Source: Listeria cornellensis FSL F6-0969 (GTDB lineage Bacteria; Bacillota; Bacilli; Lactobacillales; Listeriaceae). From it: a DNA stretch of 64,000 bases. The position numbers and the translations under genes are program-made. The notes under the pieces were generated by a model. That model saw nothing but the letters and a program-made list of their open reading frames with translations, searched no databases and was not told the origin of the DNA. Where the stretch lies: positions 284,736 to 348,735 of the forward strand of contig NZ_AODE01000019.1 in assembly GCF_000525855.1 (NCBI RefSeq), given 5' to 3'. Positions 1 to 9,139 of this stretch are shown here, in pieces. Within the stretch, counting starts at the first letter, position 1; the number at the start of each line of letters is the position of its first letter.

Positions 1-158
1 AAGAATAACAAGAAGTATTTTTTTTATTATCAGCTTTATGAGGATTATCTGTAATAATTCCTACTTTATCCATTAACCAAAAGCTAAAAAAAACCTGGCA
101 TTCCAAGTGTTATCAAAGTCATTGCTATTGTTACAAATTGTGAAATTATTTTATCCAT
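1..158 (-). CDS. Partial small membrane protein of the integrated element (frameshifted)
   Basis: The ATG at 158 is preceded by a good ribosome binding site (GGGTGAG, about 4 bases upstream). It opens a frame with a hydrophobic N-terminus (MDKIISQFVTIAMTLITLGM). The frame stops at once in an 8-base A run at 86-93. Dropping one base lets it continue through FFSFWLMDKVGIITDNPHKADN to the window edge, so the gene is probably intact and continues to the left. I do not recognise the family. Its position inside an element that ends at tRNA-Leu suggests an accessory or phage-related membrane protein. The function is unknown. Confidence 0.5.
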
Positions 159-276
159 CTAGCTCACCCACCAAATTAGATTGATTAGAGTTTGATTATA
201 ACACATTAATCTATATTGAGCATCAGATACAAAAAACCAATGCTAAATTAAGATTACTCAAAAGGAGGAATTTTAT

Positions 277-1426
277 ATGTTCGGATCTATAGAAAAGCGA
301 GGAAACGGATTCCGTATGCGGGTCACTGTTGGTTATAACGAAGTTGGGAACCCCATAAGGCGGTCCAAGATAGCAAAATCGACAAACAAAACCGATGCAA
401 AAAAAGAGTTAGCTCTATTTATCGCTGACCTTGAGGCAGATGACTACACAGAAACAACAAACATAACATTTGCGGCGTTCAGTGAGGACTTTTTAAAACA
501 GCATGTTAACAAAAACTTATCCCCTACTACACAAGAACTATATTCATCACTTCTAACACGCGCTATTTTGCCCCAATTAGGTGGTTCTAAGCTTGTAAAA
601 ATAAAAACGATGCATATACTCGCATTTATGGATAAGTTGCAACAAGACGGCCTGTCTGTCTATACGATCAAAAATACAATGGGTGTTCTACGTTCATTAT
701 TCACTTGTGCGGTGAAATGGAATGTCTTAAAAGCTAATCCCTGCAATGGAGTACAAGTCAAAAAGCCCAATAAGAAAGTACAAAAAGTTTACGATCAAAA
801 AGGTTTGGCCAAACTTTTTGATGCATTAAAAAAAGGAAAATTTAGAATGGCAGCTACTTATCAGTATCGCAATCATGACTGGTGCACGCCAAGGAGAAAT
901 CGCTGGTTTAGAATGGAAACATATTGATACGAAGAAACGAACAATTTTATTTGAGCAAACGATTGTTGAACAACCTGGTATTGGAGTCACTATCAAGAAA
1001 GAACTAAAAAACGGTAAGGATAAAATAGTTTCATATCCCGAGTCATTAAAAAGTCTCATTGCTCGCTTCAAGGCACAAAAATTTAAAGATCGTGATATTA
1101 GCTCGGATGAGATAGTTTGGCCTGAACATTCTTTTATATTTTCAAACCCTAATGGAAAGCCTAAACGTCCAGATTCAATTGGACATCGCTGGACCGCATT
1201 TGTTAAAAGACACGAATTAGAACATATACGATTCCATGATTTAAGACATACTTCAGCAACACTTTTAATAGCCAACGGAGTTCATGCGAAAATAATTCAA
1301 GAGAGACTTGGGCATGCTGATATTGGAACAACAATGAATGTATACGGTCATGTATTTAGAGAAGCCGACCAAACAGCTGCAGAAACATTTGGAGGGCTAC
1401 TTGATGCTAAGAAAAGAAAATCTTAA
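277..1426 (+). CDS. int: Tyrosine-family site-specific integrase (frameshifted copy)
   Basis: This is a phage or ICE-type tyrosine recombinase of about 382 residues once the frame is repaired. The N-terminus (FGSIEKRGNGFRMRVTVGY) is the AP2-like arm-binding domain. It is followed by a SAM-like core-binding domain (residues about 60-165, with FSEDFLKQ and GVLRSLFTCAVKWNVLKANPC). The catalytic domain carries the first Arg in TGARQGEIAGLEW, the HDLRHT box, the GH of LGHADIGTT and the Tyr in MNVYGHV. An extra A in the 7-base run at 828-834 splits the gene. With six A the junction reads DALKKENLEWQLLISIAIMTGARQGE, typical of the family. AAAGGAGG precedes the ATG at 277. The gene lies next to the 3' end of tRNA-Leu, as expected for an enzyme that uses that tRNA as its attachment site. 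Confidence 0.9.
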
Positions 1427-1431
1427 ATCCT

Positions 1432-1455
1432 GCCCCATTTCTGCCCCATTTGCCA
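1432..1455. repeat. Direct repeat just after the integrase, probable attachment-region arm sites
   Basis: CTGCCCCATTT occurs twice back to back, directly after the integrase stop codon. Short direct repeats between int and the tRNA are often integrase arm-type sites. The attachment core itself probably overlaps the 3' end of tRNA-Leu. It cannot be delimited because the other end of the element is outside the window. Confidence 0.4.
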
Positions 1456-1520
1456 AAAAAGGCAAAAAAAAAGGATTCCAAAAGATCTGAACCATCTTTG
1501 AAACCCATTGATACTACTTA

Positions 1521-1604
<84 letters not shown>

Positions 1605-1781
1605 TCTATTAACACTAATTAATATTATATTATTGGAACCCTACCATGTCAATGATTAAATCAAAAAACATGAATATTTATTCAAAACCGACACTCACAA
1701 CACAAAACCAGCACAATCCCATACACAAAAAAACGCCCAACCCATCTCTTTTCCAGGTAGGACGAAATCTCCGCTTCACAC

Positions 1782-1902
1782 AAATCGAGCGAAAGCGTTT
1801 GTATTCCACCAGTTTCGTGGAAGCCGGAAGCGGAGTGTACGACTGTACATGAGAACCGGAAGTCCTCGAAACTGGTGGAATGCGAACGCTTGCCGCCGAT
1901 TC
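1782..1902. repeat. Structured dispersed repeat, copy 1
   Basis: A 25-bp near-perfect inverted repeat (1793-1817 with 1867-1891) is closed outside by AATCG/CGATT. Inside it sits a conserved core containing CGGAGTGTACGACTGTACAT, which can form its own TGTAC/GTACA hairpin. The same architecture recurs at 13412-13532 and 33508-33626. The core and outer stem are conserved while the middle of the long stem differs between copies yet stays paired. The only unpaired-looking positions in this copy become G-U pairs if the plus strand is read as RNA. It lies between tRNA-Leu and tRNA-Glu. I cannot assign it to a named family. Confidence 0.8.
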
Positions 1903-1928
1903 CTCCGCATATACACAAAATAATGCTA

Positions 1929-2000
1929 TGACCCGTACGGGAATCGAACCCGTGATACCGCCGTGAAAGGGCGGTGTCTTAACCGCTTGACCAACGGGCC
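1929..2000 (-). tRNA. tRNA-Glu (anticodon UUC)
   Basis: Read on the minus strand the 72-base sequence starts GGCCCGTTGGTCAAG. Its anticodon stem CCGCC/GGCGG encloses CTTTCAC (anticodon TTC), and the T-arm is CGGGTTCGATTCCCG. CCA is not encoded. Confidence 0.93.
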
Positions 2001-2080
2001 GTGATGCGTAGCTCTAAAGCCAACTTTTTTTTATTATAGCATACTCACCGAATCTTGCAATACCTATTTCACAATTCCTG

Positions 2081-2110
2081 AAAAAAGCCCCTGTTTATCG
2101 CTAAACAGAG
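2081..2110 (-). terminator. Rho-independent terminator after the GHL10 gene
   Basis: On the minus strand CTGTTTA-GCGA-TAAACAG is followed by GGGGC and a run of six T. It lies about 30 bases after the stop codon of the wall-anchored glycosidase. Confidence 0.75.
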
Positions 2111-2136
2111 TCTCTCTTCCTCGCTATGATTTCTTT

Positions 2137-4471
2137 TTAGACTTGTCTTCTTTTCCAACGTATCAGTATTAACACACCTGTCATGCTAAGTACCAATCCC
2201 AAAACAATCGCTAGATCCATCGACTTGTCACCCGTTGTCGGTAGCACTCCTTTTTCTTTACTAGTTTCATCAGGATTTTTCGCTACTTTTTCCACAGTTG
2301 GTGCTTTTTCTGGCTGGCTCGGCGCGATTTCTTTCTCCGGTGGTATCACGGTTGTTCCATCTGGTTTTGGTGCTGGATCTGGCGTTGGTTTTGGTTCGGG
2401 TTTTGGTTCGGGTTTTGGCGTCGGCTCTGGGTCAGGTTCTGTTGGCACGACCTCCTCTGGGTCTTTCGTATAGCTCACAATGACTGACTGTGCTTGATCT
2501 GTGAACGTTCCCGTTGTTTGCGATGCTTTCTGTGTGTAGCCTGCAATCGCTTTTATTTCTGCCGCAAAATTTTCACCGATGTTTCCTTTTAAAATTTCTG
2601 GTGACGCGACCTCTCCACCATTTTCATCTTGGTATAAAACGGTCACGTCTGCGCCTGGTATTTGGGCGATAACTGGTGCAGATTCATTACTGGCAGCGTC
2701 CAATGCGGTCACAACATAGGTTCCAGATTCGCTAATTGGATAGTTGAATGCAAGTGCATCGCCGCGCCAAATTTTTAGGATGATGTTTGCTGGGTTGGCG
2801 GTGATTTCCTCGGCGGTTCCGGTGCCTTTATAAACAACGTAATAACGCGCAGAATTGGCCGCTGTGTCTGACCAAGTGAGTGCGTCCGCGGTTTGCTTGA
2901 CTTGGAGCGGTGCAGCAATTGCTTGATGTGCGAGCCACGGTTTACTCGGGGTTAGAGAGGTCGTCGCGAAATAGGTTTCTTTTAAAAGATCAATCGCATC
3001 ATTTTTCGCTTGATTCGCTGGTTTTTGAGCGTCTGGTAGGCTTGCGATATCGCTCTTTTTGATATCATTATAGCTGAACAAGACGCTACCGGAAACTTGG
3101 TCTAGCAGTTGATTGAAACGCATTTGATTCGGAATTTCGGCTGGGTTCATCCACGCGGCTTCCCAACCGCCGTTTCCAACATGTTTATAGTTCGCATGCC
3201 CAACGTAAATTTGCACGTGCGTCCCTTCTGCGGCCTTATTCCACCATCTCGCCAAATCGCCATAAGGAGCGGCTGCTTGGTCAAAACTCCAGTAAATTTG
3301 CGGTGTCATATAATCGACTTTCTCATCTTTAATCCACTGATATGTATCAGCGAAAATGCTTTGTGAGTAAGATTGGGAGGAACCTGTTGGCGTGTTGGAA
3401 CCGAGCGGGTTATTCGCTTTATGCTCCCAAATGCCAAATGGGCTAATACCGAATTGCACGGCGGTTTTCTTCGCTTGGTTGCTCGTGTCGATAGTGCTTT
3501 TCACCTTGTCAATTAATGTCGTAATATTGTCGCGGCGCCAGTCATCGATTCCAGCTTTCGTATTTGGATAGCCGTCCGGAATGCCGTATTTAGCGAAGGT
3601 TGGCGCGTCTTCATCTTTATCGCCAAACAGTACATTTTTCCCATCCACCGTGATGCGATATGGGTAAAAATAATCATCGAAATGAATCGCATCCACATCA
3701 TAATTCGTCACGACTTCCTTGATTGTTGCGGCTACGTAATCTTGCACTTCCGGAATGCCGGGATTGAGAAATAGCTTTTCATCAAAACGCAACACGTTCT
3801 CAGGATGCAAGACAGCGTAATTCGTATCCGCTAAAAGTCCTGCCTTGTTCCATGCTGTGATTTGCTCTGGAATCGTCATCGCAAGCGCTTCCTCTTTGGT
3901 CGCGCCAATTTTTGTTAAAACGCTTTGTGTCGTCAGTTTCGTATTCGTCACGCGATATGGATTAAACCACGCGTGATATTCCATGCCGCGTTTGTGTGTT
4001 TCCTCGACCATTATGGCGAGTGGATCATACCCTGGATTCGCGCCTTGCACGCCACTTGCGATAAACTCTGACCATGGGTTTATTTTCGATGGATAGTATG
4101 CGTCAAGGAGCGGCCGAACTTGGAAAATAACCGCATTCATATTCCACGTTTCAAAATCGTCTAATACCGTTTTATATTGTGCACGGAAAGCCGATTCTGA
4201 TGCTACTTTTGCGAAGTTCAGATTGGCTATCGTCGCAACCCAGGAGCTCTTGAATTGTTCCTTATCTTGCGTATAGGTCGTTGGAATCTGGACTTGCTCG
4301 CTGGAGCCGTTATAGTAGAAAACTGGTGTGTTGGCGTCATAACCATACGTTCCATCCGCTTTTTTTTATGAATTTTGTCAACCCTTCTGTTGTCTCATCC
4401 GCCTGTACTGCCACGGAGAAAACGGATACACTTACTATAAGTATGAGTAACATGGATGCCCACTTTTTCAT
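2137..4471 (-). CDS. LPXTG wall-anchored GHL10 (DUF187/YngK/DigH-type) glycosidase with MucBP repeat (frameshifted copy)
   Basis: Repaired length is about 777 residues. A signal peptide (MKKWASMLLILIVSVSVFSVAVQA) leads into a glycosyl-hydrolase-like 10 domain of about 360 residues, with VIFQVRPLLDAYYPS, YHAWFNPYRV and the acidic motif IHFDDYFYPY. A linker and a fibronectin-like region follow, then one MucBP-type repeat (VTVLYQDENGGEV) and a Pro/Lys/Glu stalk. The end is a sortase signal LPTTGD, a hydrophobic span and RWKRR, so the mature protein should be linked to peptidoglycan. The E. coli family member DigH cleaves denuded glycan strands, so a peptidoglycan substrate is plausible here, but that is inference. 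An 8-base T run at 4360-4367 carries one base too many and separates the signal peptide from the body. I chose the ATG at 4471 for its GGGGG ribosome site. It diverges from the PTS/AnmK/MupG operon. Confidence 0.85.
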
Positions 4472-4640
4472 TCTTCATCCCCCTTTTTTATATCGCCAAA
4501 CTTTATAATATTTTCCAGATGGCGATTACGGGTTCAATATATCATCTTCAAACATGGATTTCAACTTATTTTTTAGAAAAATTAATTATATTTAGCTTTT
4601 ACACATAGTTCCAATACGGCTCCATCCCTTCTATATCAAC

Positions 4641-4710
4641 TTATTTCATGTTTCAAACTAACTGAAATAAATTTTTAATCACATTTTGCAAGCGTTGACA
4701 TTTTATTTCA
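4641..4710. promoter_or_regulatory. Repeated TTATTTCA boxes upstream of the EIIC operon, candidate operator
   Basis: TTATTTCA at 4641-4648 and its inverse TGAAATAA at 4663-4670 form a spaced inverted repeat. A third TTATTTCA at 4703-4710 lies between the -35 and -10 boxes. Three copies in 70 bases suggest a binding site for a regulator encoded elsewhere, because no regulator gene is linked. Confidence 0.4.
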
Positions 4711-4723
4711 AATGAACTAGAAT
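4687..4723 (+). promoter_or_regulatory. Promoter with overlapping CcpA (cre) site for the EIIC-anmK-mupG operon
   Basis: The -35 box TTGACA (4695-4700), a 17-base spacer and TAGAAT (4718-4723) make a strong vegetative promoter. TGCAAGCGTTGACA at 4687-4700 matches the catabolite-responsive consensus TGWAANCGNTNWCA at 13 of 14 positions and covers the -35 box. Repression by CcpA when preferred sugars are present is therefore likely. Confidence 0.7.
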
Positions 4724-4822
4724 ACAGCATGTGAACTATTTTAATAAAAGGAGGCTTTCGACTACAGACTATTCACAACAGAGATGATACATAACTATCT
4801 AACTAAAAAAGGGAGAGTCATT

Positions 4823-6127
4823 ATGCAGAGATTTATGGATTTTTTAGAAAAGTACTTGTCAATTCCAATGGCAAAATTGTCTGAACAGCGACATCTACGC
4901 GCAATTCGTGATGGTGTTGTTTCATCGCTACCGTTTATCATTGTTGGTAGTATGTTTTTAATCGTTGCTTTTCCACCAGTTCCTGAGAGTACGGCGCTTT
5001 ATCAATGGGCCCAGGAGCACGCTTTTGAAATTTTAATTCCTTATAGGATGACCATGTTTATCATGTCGCTATATATCACTTTTGGAATCGGTTACAATTT
5101 AGCGAAGAGTTACAAGCTTGATCCACTATCTGGTGGTCAGATTGCTGTTGCTTCGTTTCTACTAACCTTGACACCTATCGCACTTGATAAAGTTGGTTTT
5201 GTCCTACCAATGGCAAACTTAGGCGGACACGGATTATTTATGGCAATGATTGTTTCGATTTTTTCTGTTGAAATTATGCGATTCTGTAAAACGCGTAACA
5301 TTACAATCAAAATGCCAGAACAAGTTCCCCCTAGTGTAGCAAGATCGTTTGAAGCTCTTATTCCTGTTGCTTTTGTTGTAGTATTTATGACACTAATCAC
5401 AGTTGTACTTGGCATCGATCTCCATTCACTGGTCGACCAAGCCGTTTCACCGATTGTAAAAGCTGGCGATACCTTATTCGGTGTCCTATTACCGGTATTT
5501 TTAATTGGGTTCTTCTGGTCCTTTGGTATTCACGGGATTTCCGTTATTGGAGCCGTTGCAAGACCTCTTTGGGAAAAATATTTGGGCGCCAATGCGGAAG
5601 CTGTAGCGGCTGGTGCTCCAATTCCTCATGTTGCTCCTGAGACCTTCTTCCAATGGTTTGTATGGATTGGTGGTTCTGGTGCGACACTCGGTTTAGTCCT
5701 TGCCATGCTCTTCTTTGCCAAATCAAGTTATTTGAAAGCGCTGGGCAAAACAACACTGGTTCCGAGTATTTTCAATATCAATGAACCAGTTATTTTTGGT
5801 ACACCGATCGTACTGAACCCGATGTTGATTATTCCATTCATCTTCATTCCGCTTATCACAACAACCATCGCTTATTTCGCGACAACGCTTGGTTTCATTT
5901 CACCAACCTATGTCATGGCCCCGTGGACTTTACCCGCCCCGATTGGCGCATATCTATCCACAGGCGGCGACTGGCGAGCCATCGTTCTCGTCCTCGTCAA
6001 TATCGGGATATCCTTTGTCATCTACATTCCGTTCTTCAAAATGTATGATCAAAAACTATTGGATGAAGAGCAAGCGCAGGCAGAGGAAAATAAAGAAACA
6101 CACAGCAACGAGCCGAATTTGGCTTAA
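4823..6127 (+). CDS. PTS EIIC sugar permease, lactose/cellobiose family
   Basis: This 434-residue membrane permease of the phosphotransferase system has about ten hydrophobic spans. Family motifs include LRAIRDGVVSSLPFIIVGS near the N-terminus and the substrate-loop motif FNINEPVIFGTPIVLNP near residues 315-335. I start it at the ATG at 4823 because GGGAGAG lies 6 bases upstream; a longer frame from 4784 has no good site. No EIIA or EIIB domain is fused or nearby, so it must borrow general components from elsewhere. The family is named for cellobiose. Co-transcription with anmK and mupG argues instead that the substrate is a MurNAc-containing sugar or muropeptide disaccharide. A CcpA site covers its promoter. 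Confidence 0.88.
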   Translation: MQRFMDFLEKYLSIPMAKLSEQRHLRAIRDGVVSSLPFIIVGSMFLIVAFPPVPESTALYQWAQEHAFEILIPYRMTMFIMSLYITFGIGYNLAKSYKLDPLSGGQIAVASFLLTLTPIALDKVGFVLPMANLGGHGLFMAMIVSIFSVEIMRFCKTRNITIKMPEQVPPSVARSFEALIPVAFVVVFMTLITVVLGIDLHSLVDQAVSPIVKAGDTLFGVLLPVFLIGFFWSFGIHGISVIGAVARPLWEKYLGANAEAVAAGAPIPHVAPETFFQWFVWIGGSGATLGLVLAMLFFAKSSYLKALGKTTLVPSIFNINEPVIFGTPIVLNPMLIIPFIFIPLITTTIAYFATTLGFISPTYVMAPWTLPAPIGAYLSTGGDWRAIVLVLVNIGISFVIYIPFFKMYDQKLLDEEQAQAEENKETHSNEPNLA

Positions 6128-6187
6128 TCTAAATTTGGAGGGGCAGCATCGTTGTCCCTCTTCATTTAAAAAGGAGGTTTTACCCGC

Positions 6188-6475
6188 ATGGAAACGAATA
6201 GTAAATGGATCAAGTTTAACTACAAAAGCGCGATTATCTTTTTCGCCATCACGATTCTTGCCAATCTTATTTTCCTTCCTGTACTTACCGGCCTTGGCGT
6301 TTCTAAGGCTTTCGCTTTATTCTTACTTACGAGCCTTGGCAGTAGCGCTAGTTTATCTTATATTTTACTCGCGAAACACGGTTTTTATAAATCGAAGAAA
6401 CAGGCGGCGATTTTCACAACGGTCGTTACGTTAGTCTGCACGGCGAGTTGTTACTTTTTAATGTATCTGAGCTAA
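6188..6475 (+). CDS. Small three-span membrane protein of unknown function in the salvage operon
   Basis: This 95-residue protein starts at an ATG with AAGGAGG upstream. It has a short basic N-terminus (METNSKWIKFNYK), three hydrophobic stretches (about residues 13-38, 40-62 and 70-94) and no cysteine or charged motif suggesting catalysis. It sits between the EIIC gene and anmK with 61- and 18-base gaps, so it is almost certainly co-transcribed. I do not recognise the family. A transporter accessory role fits the setting but is only a guess. Confidence 0.75.
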   Translation: METNSKWIKFNYKSAIIFFAITILANLIFLPVLTGLGVSKAFALFLLTSLGSSASLSYILLAKHGFYKSKKQAAIFTTVVTLVCTASCYFLMYLS

Positions 6476-6493
6476 AATGAGGAGGTTCGTAGT

Positions 6494-7669
6494 ATGTATG
6501 TTGTTGGATTAATGTCCGGTACGTCGCTTGATGGCGTGGACGTGGCTTTGCTTGATATCAAAGAGATGGACGGGAACTTGTCGACAAAACTGATTGATTT
6601 CAAAACGGTGCCCTTTCAACCTGGAATCGTGACGGAAATTCGTAAAAGTTTGAGTATAGAAAAATCCGATTCACAGCTGATTTGTAGTTTAAATTTCAAA
6701 TTGGGTGTGCTTTTTGCGGAAAGCGTGAAAATGATTTGTAGTAAAAATGGGATCGCAGCGTCAGAGCTTGGCGTGATCGGTTCGCATGGCCAGACGATTT
6801 TTCATCAGCCAGAACAAGTCGGTGATTTCGCTGCTTCGACGTTGCAAATTGGGGAGCCCGCGGTGATTGCGTATGAAACTGGCGCGACGGTTGTCTCGAA
6901 TTTCCGCACGATGGATATGGCTGCCGGTGGTCAAGGCGCGCCGCTCGTGCCATTCACAGAGTTGCTGCTCTATCGGGACACGCATAAAAACCGCTTACTG
7001 CAAAATATCGGCGGAATCGGAAACGTGACGGTCCTGCCTAAAAATGCGACGTTAGATCAAGTTTTTGCATTTGATACTGGTCCAGGAAATATGATTATTG
7101 ATGATTTGATGCAACGCTTATTCGGGCGTGGCTACGATGATAGTGGCGAAATGGCAGCGCACGGCGTTGTGAATGAGGAGTTGCTTGCCTATTGTATGGA
7201 CGATTCCTTTATCACGGCTGCGATTCCAAAATCGACTGGGCGTGAACTTTTTGGGAAGGAATATACCGATGAGTTGCTAACTACATACGGGCATTTGGCG
7301 CCGGAGGATTTGATTGCGACAATGACGATGTTCACCGCTAAAACCATCGTTTCGAACTACGAACAATTCGTCTTTTCAAAAATGGCGATTGATGAAGTGA
7401 TTGTAAGCGGTGGCGGAAGTTATAATAAGACGTTATTGCGCTATTTGGCGGAACTTTTGGAAGGCCGTTGTGAGGTATTGACGCAGGAAGACATTGGCTA
7501 TTCCTCCGATGCAAAAGAGGCTGTCGCATTTGGCTTGCTGGCATATGAAACATTACATGGTCGGCCATCCAACGTTCCGATGGCAACTGGCGCGCGCGAG
7601 CATGTTATCCTCGGGAATGTCACTTACCCACCGCTAAAATATAAGGAAGAAGGTACAATTCATGCATAA
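6494..7669 (+). CDS. anmK: Anhydro-N-acetylmuramic acid kinase
   Basis: This 391-residue protein has the hallmarks of AnmK in the ASKHA sugar-kinase superfamily: N-terminal GLMSGTSLDGVDVAL, SHGQTIFHQP, the metal/phosphate motif FDTGPGNMIID and the C-terminal nucleotide motif VSGGGSYN. The known enzyme opens the 1,6-anhydro ring of anhydroMurNAc and phosphorylates it, giving MurNAc-6-phosphate in the cytoplasm. GAGGAGG precedes the ATG. Its 3' end overlaps the start of mupG by eight bases, so translation is probably coupled. Sitting between a PTS permease and MupG it should feed MurNAc-6-phosphate into wall-sugar recycling. No MurQ etherase is encoded here, so the next step must be elsewhere. 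Confidence 0.95.
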   Translation: MYVVGLMSGTSLDGVDVALLDIKEMDGNLSTKLIDFKTVPFQPGIVTEIRKSLSIEKSDSQLICSLNFKLGVLFAESVKMICSKNGIAASELGVIGSHGQTIFHQPEQVGDFAASTLQIGEPAVIAYETGATVVSNFRTMDMAAGGQGAPLVPFTELLLYRDTHKNRLLQNIGGIGNVTVLPKNATLDQVFAFDTGPGNMIIDDLMQRLFGRGYDDSGEMAAHGVVNEELLAYCMDDSFITAAIPKSTGRELFGKEYTDELLTTYGHLAPEDLIATMTMFTAKTIVSNYEQFVFSKMAIDEVIVSGGGSYNKTLLRYLAELLEGRCEVLTQEDIGYSSDAKEAVAFGLLAYETLHGRPSNVPMATGAREHVILGNVTYPPLKYKEEGTIHA

Positions 7670-8750
7670 ACTTGGGATTTCGATTTATCCAGAACACGCG
7701 ACACCTGAAAAAGACAAAGCTTACATCAGTTTGGCGCACAAATACGGTTTTACACGCGTATTTACGTGTTTATTATCGGTGAGTGGCGATAAAGAACTGA
7801 TTTTACGCGAATTTAAAGAGACCATTAGCCATGCGAACGCACTTGGCATGGAGGTTTTGGTTGATATTTCGCCACGCATTTTCGAAGCACTTGGCATTTC
7901 TTATGACGACCTGTCCTTTTTCCACGAGCTCGGCGCCTATGGGATTCGCCTGGATATGGGCTTTACGGGCAGTGAAGAAGCCGCGATGACGTTTAATCCA
8001 TACGGCCTCAAAATTGAGATTAATATGAGTAACGATACGAATTACTTGAATAATATCATCGATTTCCAGCCGAATCGGGATAATTTGATTGGCTCGCACA
8101 ATTTTTATCCGCATCGCTATGCTGGTCTTTCCTATGATTATTTTGTAAAATGCAGCGAGCGATTCCGCAGTTTTCAGATTCGTACCGCCGCGTTTGTTCA
8201 TTCGAATGATGCCACATACGGTCCTTGGCCTGTGACAGAGGGTTTGTGCACGCTTGAGATGCATCGCGGTTTGCCGATTGATACGCAGGCGAAGCACCTT
8301 CTGGCAACCAAGCTCATTGATGACATTATTGTAGCGAACGCCTATGCTTCTGAGGATGAACTCGCGCGACTGAGCGCTGTGCTCCAAGCAGAGAAATTCG
8401 GATTAAAAATACAACTTCACGATACCATCACCCCACTGGAACGCAAAATTGTCATGGAAGAGCCTCATTTTTATCGCGGCGACGTCTCGGATTACTTTAT
8501 CCGTTCGACCCAATCTCGCGTGAAATATCGCGCAGAAGACTTCAAACCAACATTCACGCCAAACATCAAACGCGGTGATATTTTGATTGAAAATGAACGG
8601 TATGGCCAGTATAAAGGGGAACTGCAAATCGCTCTGAAAGATATGGAAAACCGCGGCAAAACAAATGTCGTTGGACGCATTCTCGATGAGGAGATTTTCT
8701 TATTGGATTATATGGAACCTTGGACTAAGTTTGAATTTTTTGTTGAATGA
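7662..8750 (+). CDS. mupG: DUF871 family protein, likely 6-phospho-N-acetylmuramidase MupG
   Basis: This 362-residue TIM-barrel protein begins MHKLGISIYPEHATPEKDKAYISLAHKYGFTRVFT, the DUF871 signature. It carries GIRLDMGFTG, IGSHNFYPHRYAGLSYDYF and THRGL-like barrel segments, followed by a small C-terminal beta domain (about residues 245-362). In Staphylococcus aureus the DUF871 protein MupG hydrolyses MurNAc-6-phosphate-GlcNAc imported by a PTS permease. That function agrees with the upstream EIIC and anmK. Overlap with anmK and a terminator 10 bases after the stop mark it as the last gene of the operon. Specificity is inferred from family and context. Confidence 0.85.
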   Translation: MHKLGISIYPEHATPEKDKAYISLAHKYGFTRVFTCLLSVSGDKELILREFKETISHANALGMEVLVDISPRIFEALGISYDDLSFFHELGAYGIRLDMGFTGSEEAAMTFNPYGLKIEINMSNDTNYLNNIIDFQPNRDNLIGSHNFYPHRYAGLSYDYFVKCSERFRSFQIRTAAFVHSNDATYGPWPVTEGLCTLEMHRGLPIDTQAKHLLATKLIDDIIVANAYASEDELARLSAVLQAEKFGLKIQLHDTITPLERKIVMEEPHFYRGDVSDYFIRSTQSRVKYRAEDFKPTFTPNIKRGDILIENERYGQYKGELQIALKDMENRGKTNVVGRILDEEIFLLDYMEPWTKFEFFVE

Positions 8751-8759
8751 TCATACAAG

Positions 8760-8789
8760 CAGGTTAGTCATGTAGACTGGCCTGTTTTT
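8760..8789 (+). terminator. Terminator of the EIIC-anmK-mupG operon
   Basis: A 10-bp stem (CAGGTTAGTC with GACTGGCCTG, two G-U pairs) with a 5-base loop is followed by five T, ten bases after the mupG stop codon. Confidence 0.85.
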
Positions 8790-8796
8790 GTGCATG

Positions 8797-8826
8797 AAAA
8801 AAACGATACATCTCTGCATCGTTTTG
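8797..8826 (-). terminator. Terminator for the tRNA-Asn/tRNA-Ser transcript
   Basis: AAAACGAT and ATCGTTTT pair across a 10-base loop. On the minus strand the stem runs into seven T. It lies just downstream of tRNA-Ser and could also act on read-through from mupG. Confidence 0.75.
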
Positions 8827-8840
8827 AAAGTTTATAAATA

Positions 8841-8931
8841 TGGCGGAGAAGGAGGGATTTGAACCCTCGCGCCGCGTTAACGACCTATACCCTTAGCAGG
8901 GGCACCTCTTCAGCCACTTGAGTACTTCCCC
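8841..8931 (-). tRNA. tRNA-Ser (anticodon GCU)
   Basis: On the minus strand a 91-base class II tRNA starts GGGGAAGTACTCAAGTGGC. The anticodon loop CTGCTAA gives GCT, there is a long variable arm, the T-arm contains GGTTCAAATCC, and the 3' CCA is encoded. Confidence 0.93.
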
Positions 8932-8971
8932 ATATTTGAATCGCCAGCCAAAGGTACGCGCATAGAAAGAA

Positions 8972-9044
8972 CTCCACAGGCAAGACTCGAACTTGCGACC
9001 GATCGGTTAACAGCCGATTGCTCTACCAACTGAGCTACTGTGGA
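8972..9044 (-). tRNA. tRNA-Asn (anticodon GUU)
   Basis: On the minus strand TCCACAGTAGCTCAGTTGGT begins a 73-base tRNA. The anticodon loop CTGTTAA gives GTT, the acceptor TCCACAG pairs with CTGTGGA, and the discriminator is G. CCA is not encoded. It is 40 bases upstream of tRNA-Ser in the same transcript. Confidence 0.93.
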
Positions 9045-9139
9045 ATAGCGTCATGTTTGTTTCTGCCGACTCTTTACATTATAAGCAGGAATACTGAAAA
9101 AATCAAGCTTTATCTGGTTATTTTCAGTAAAACAATTTT

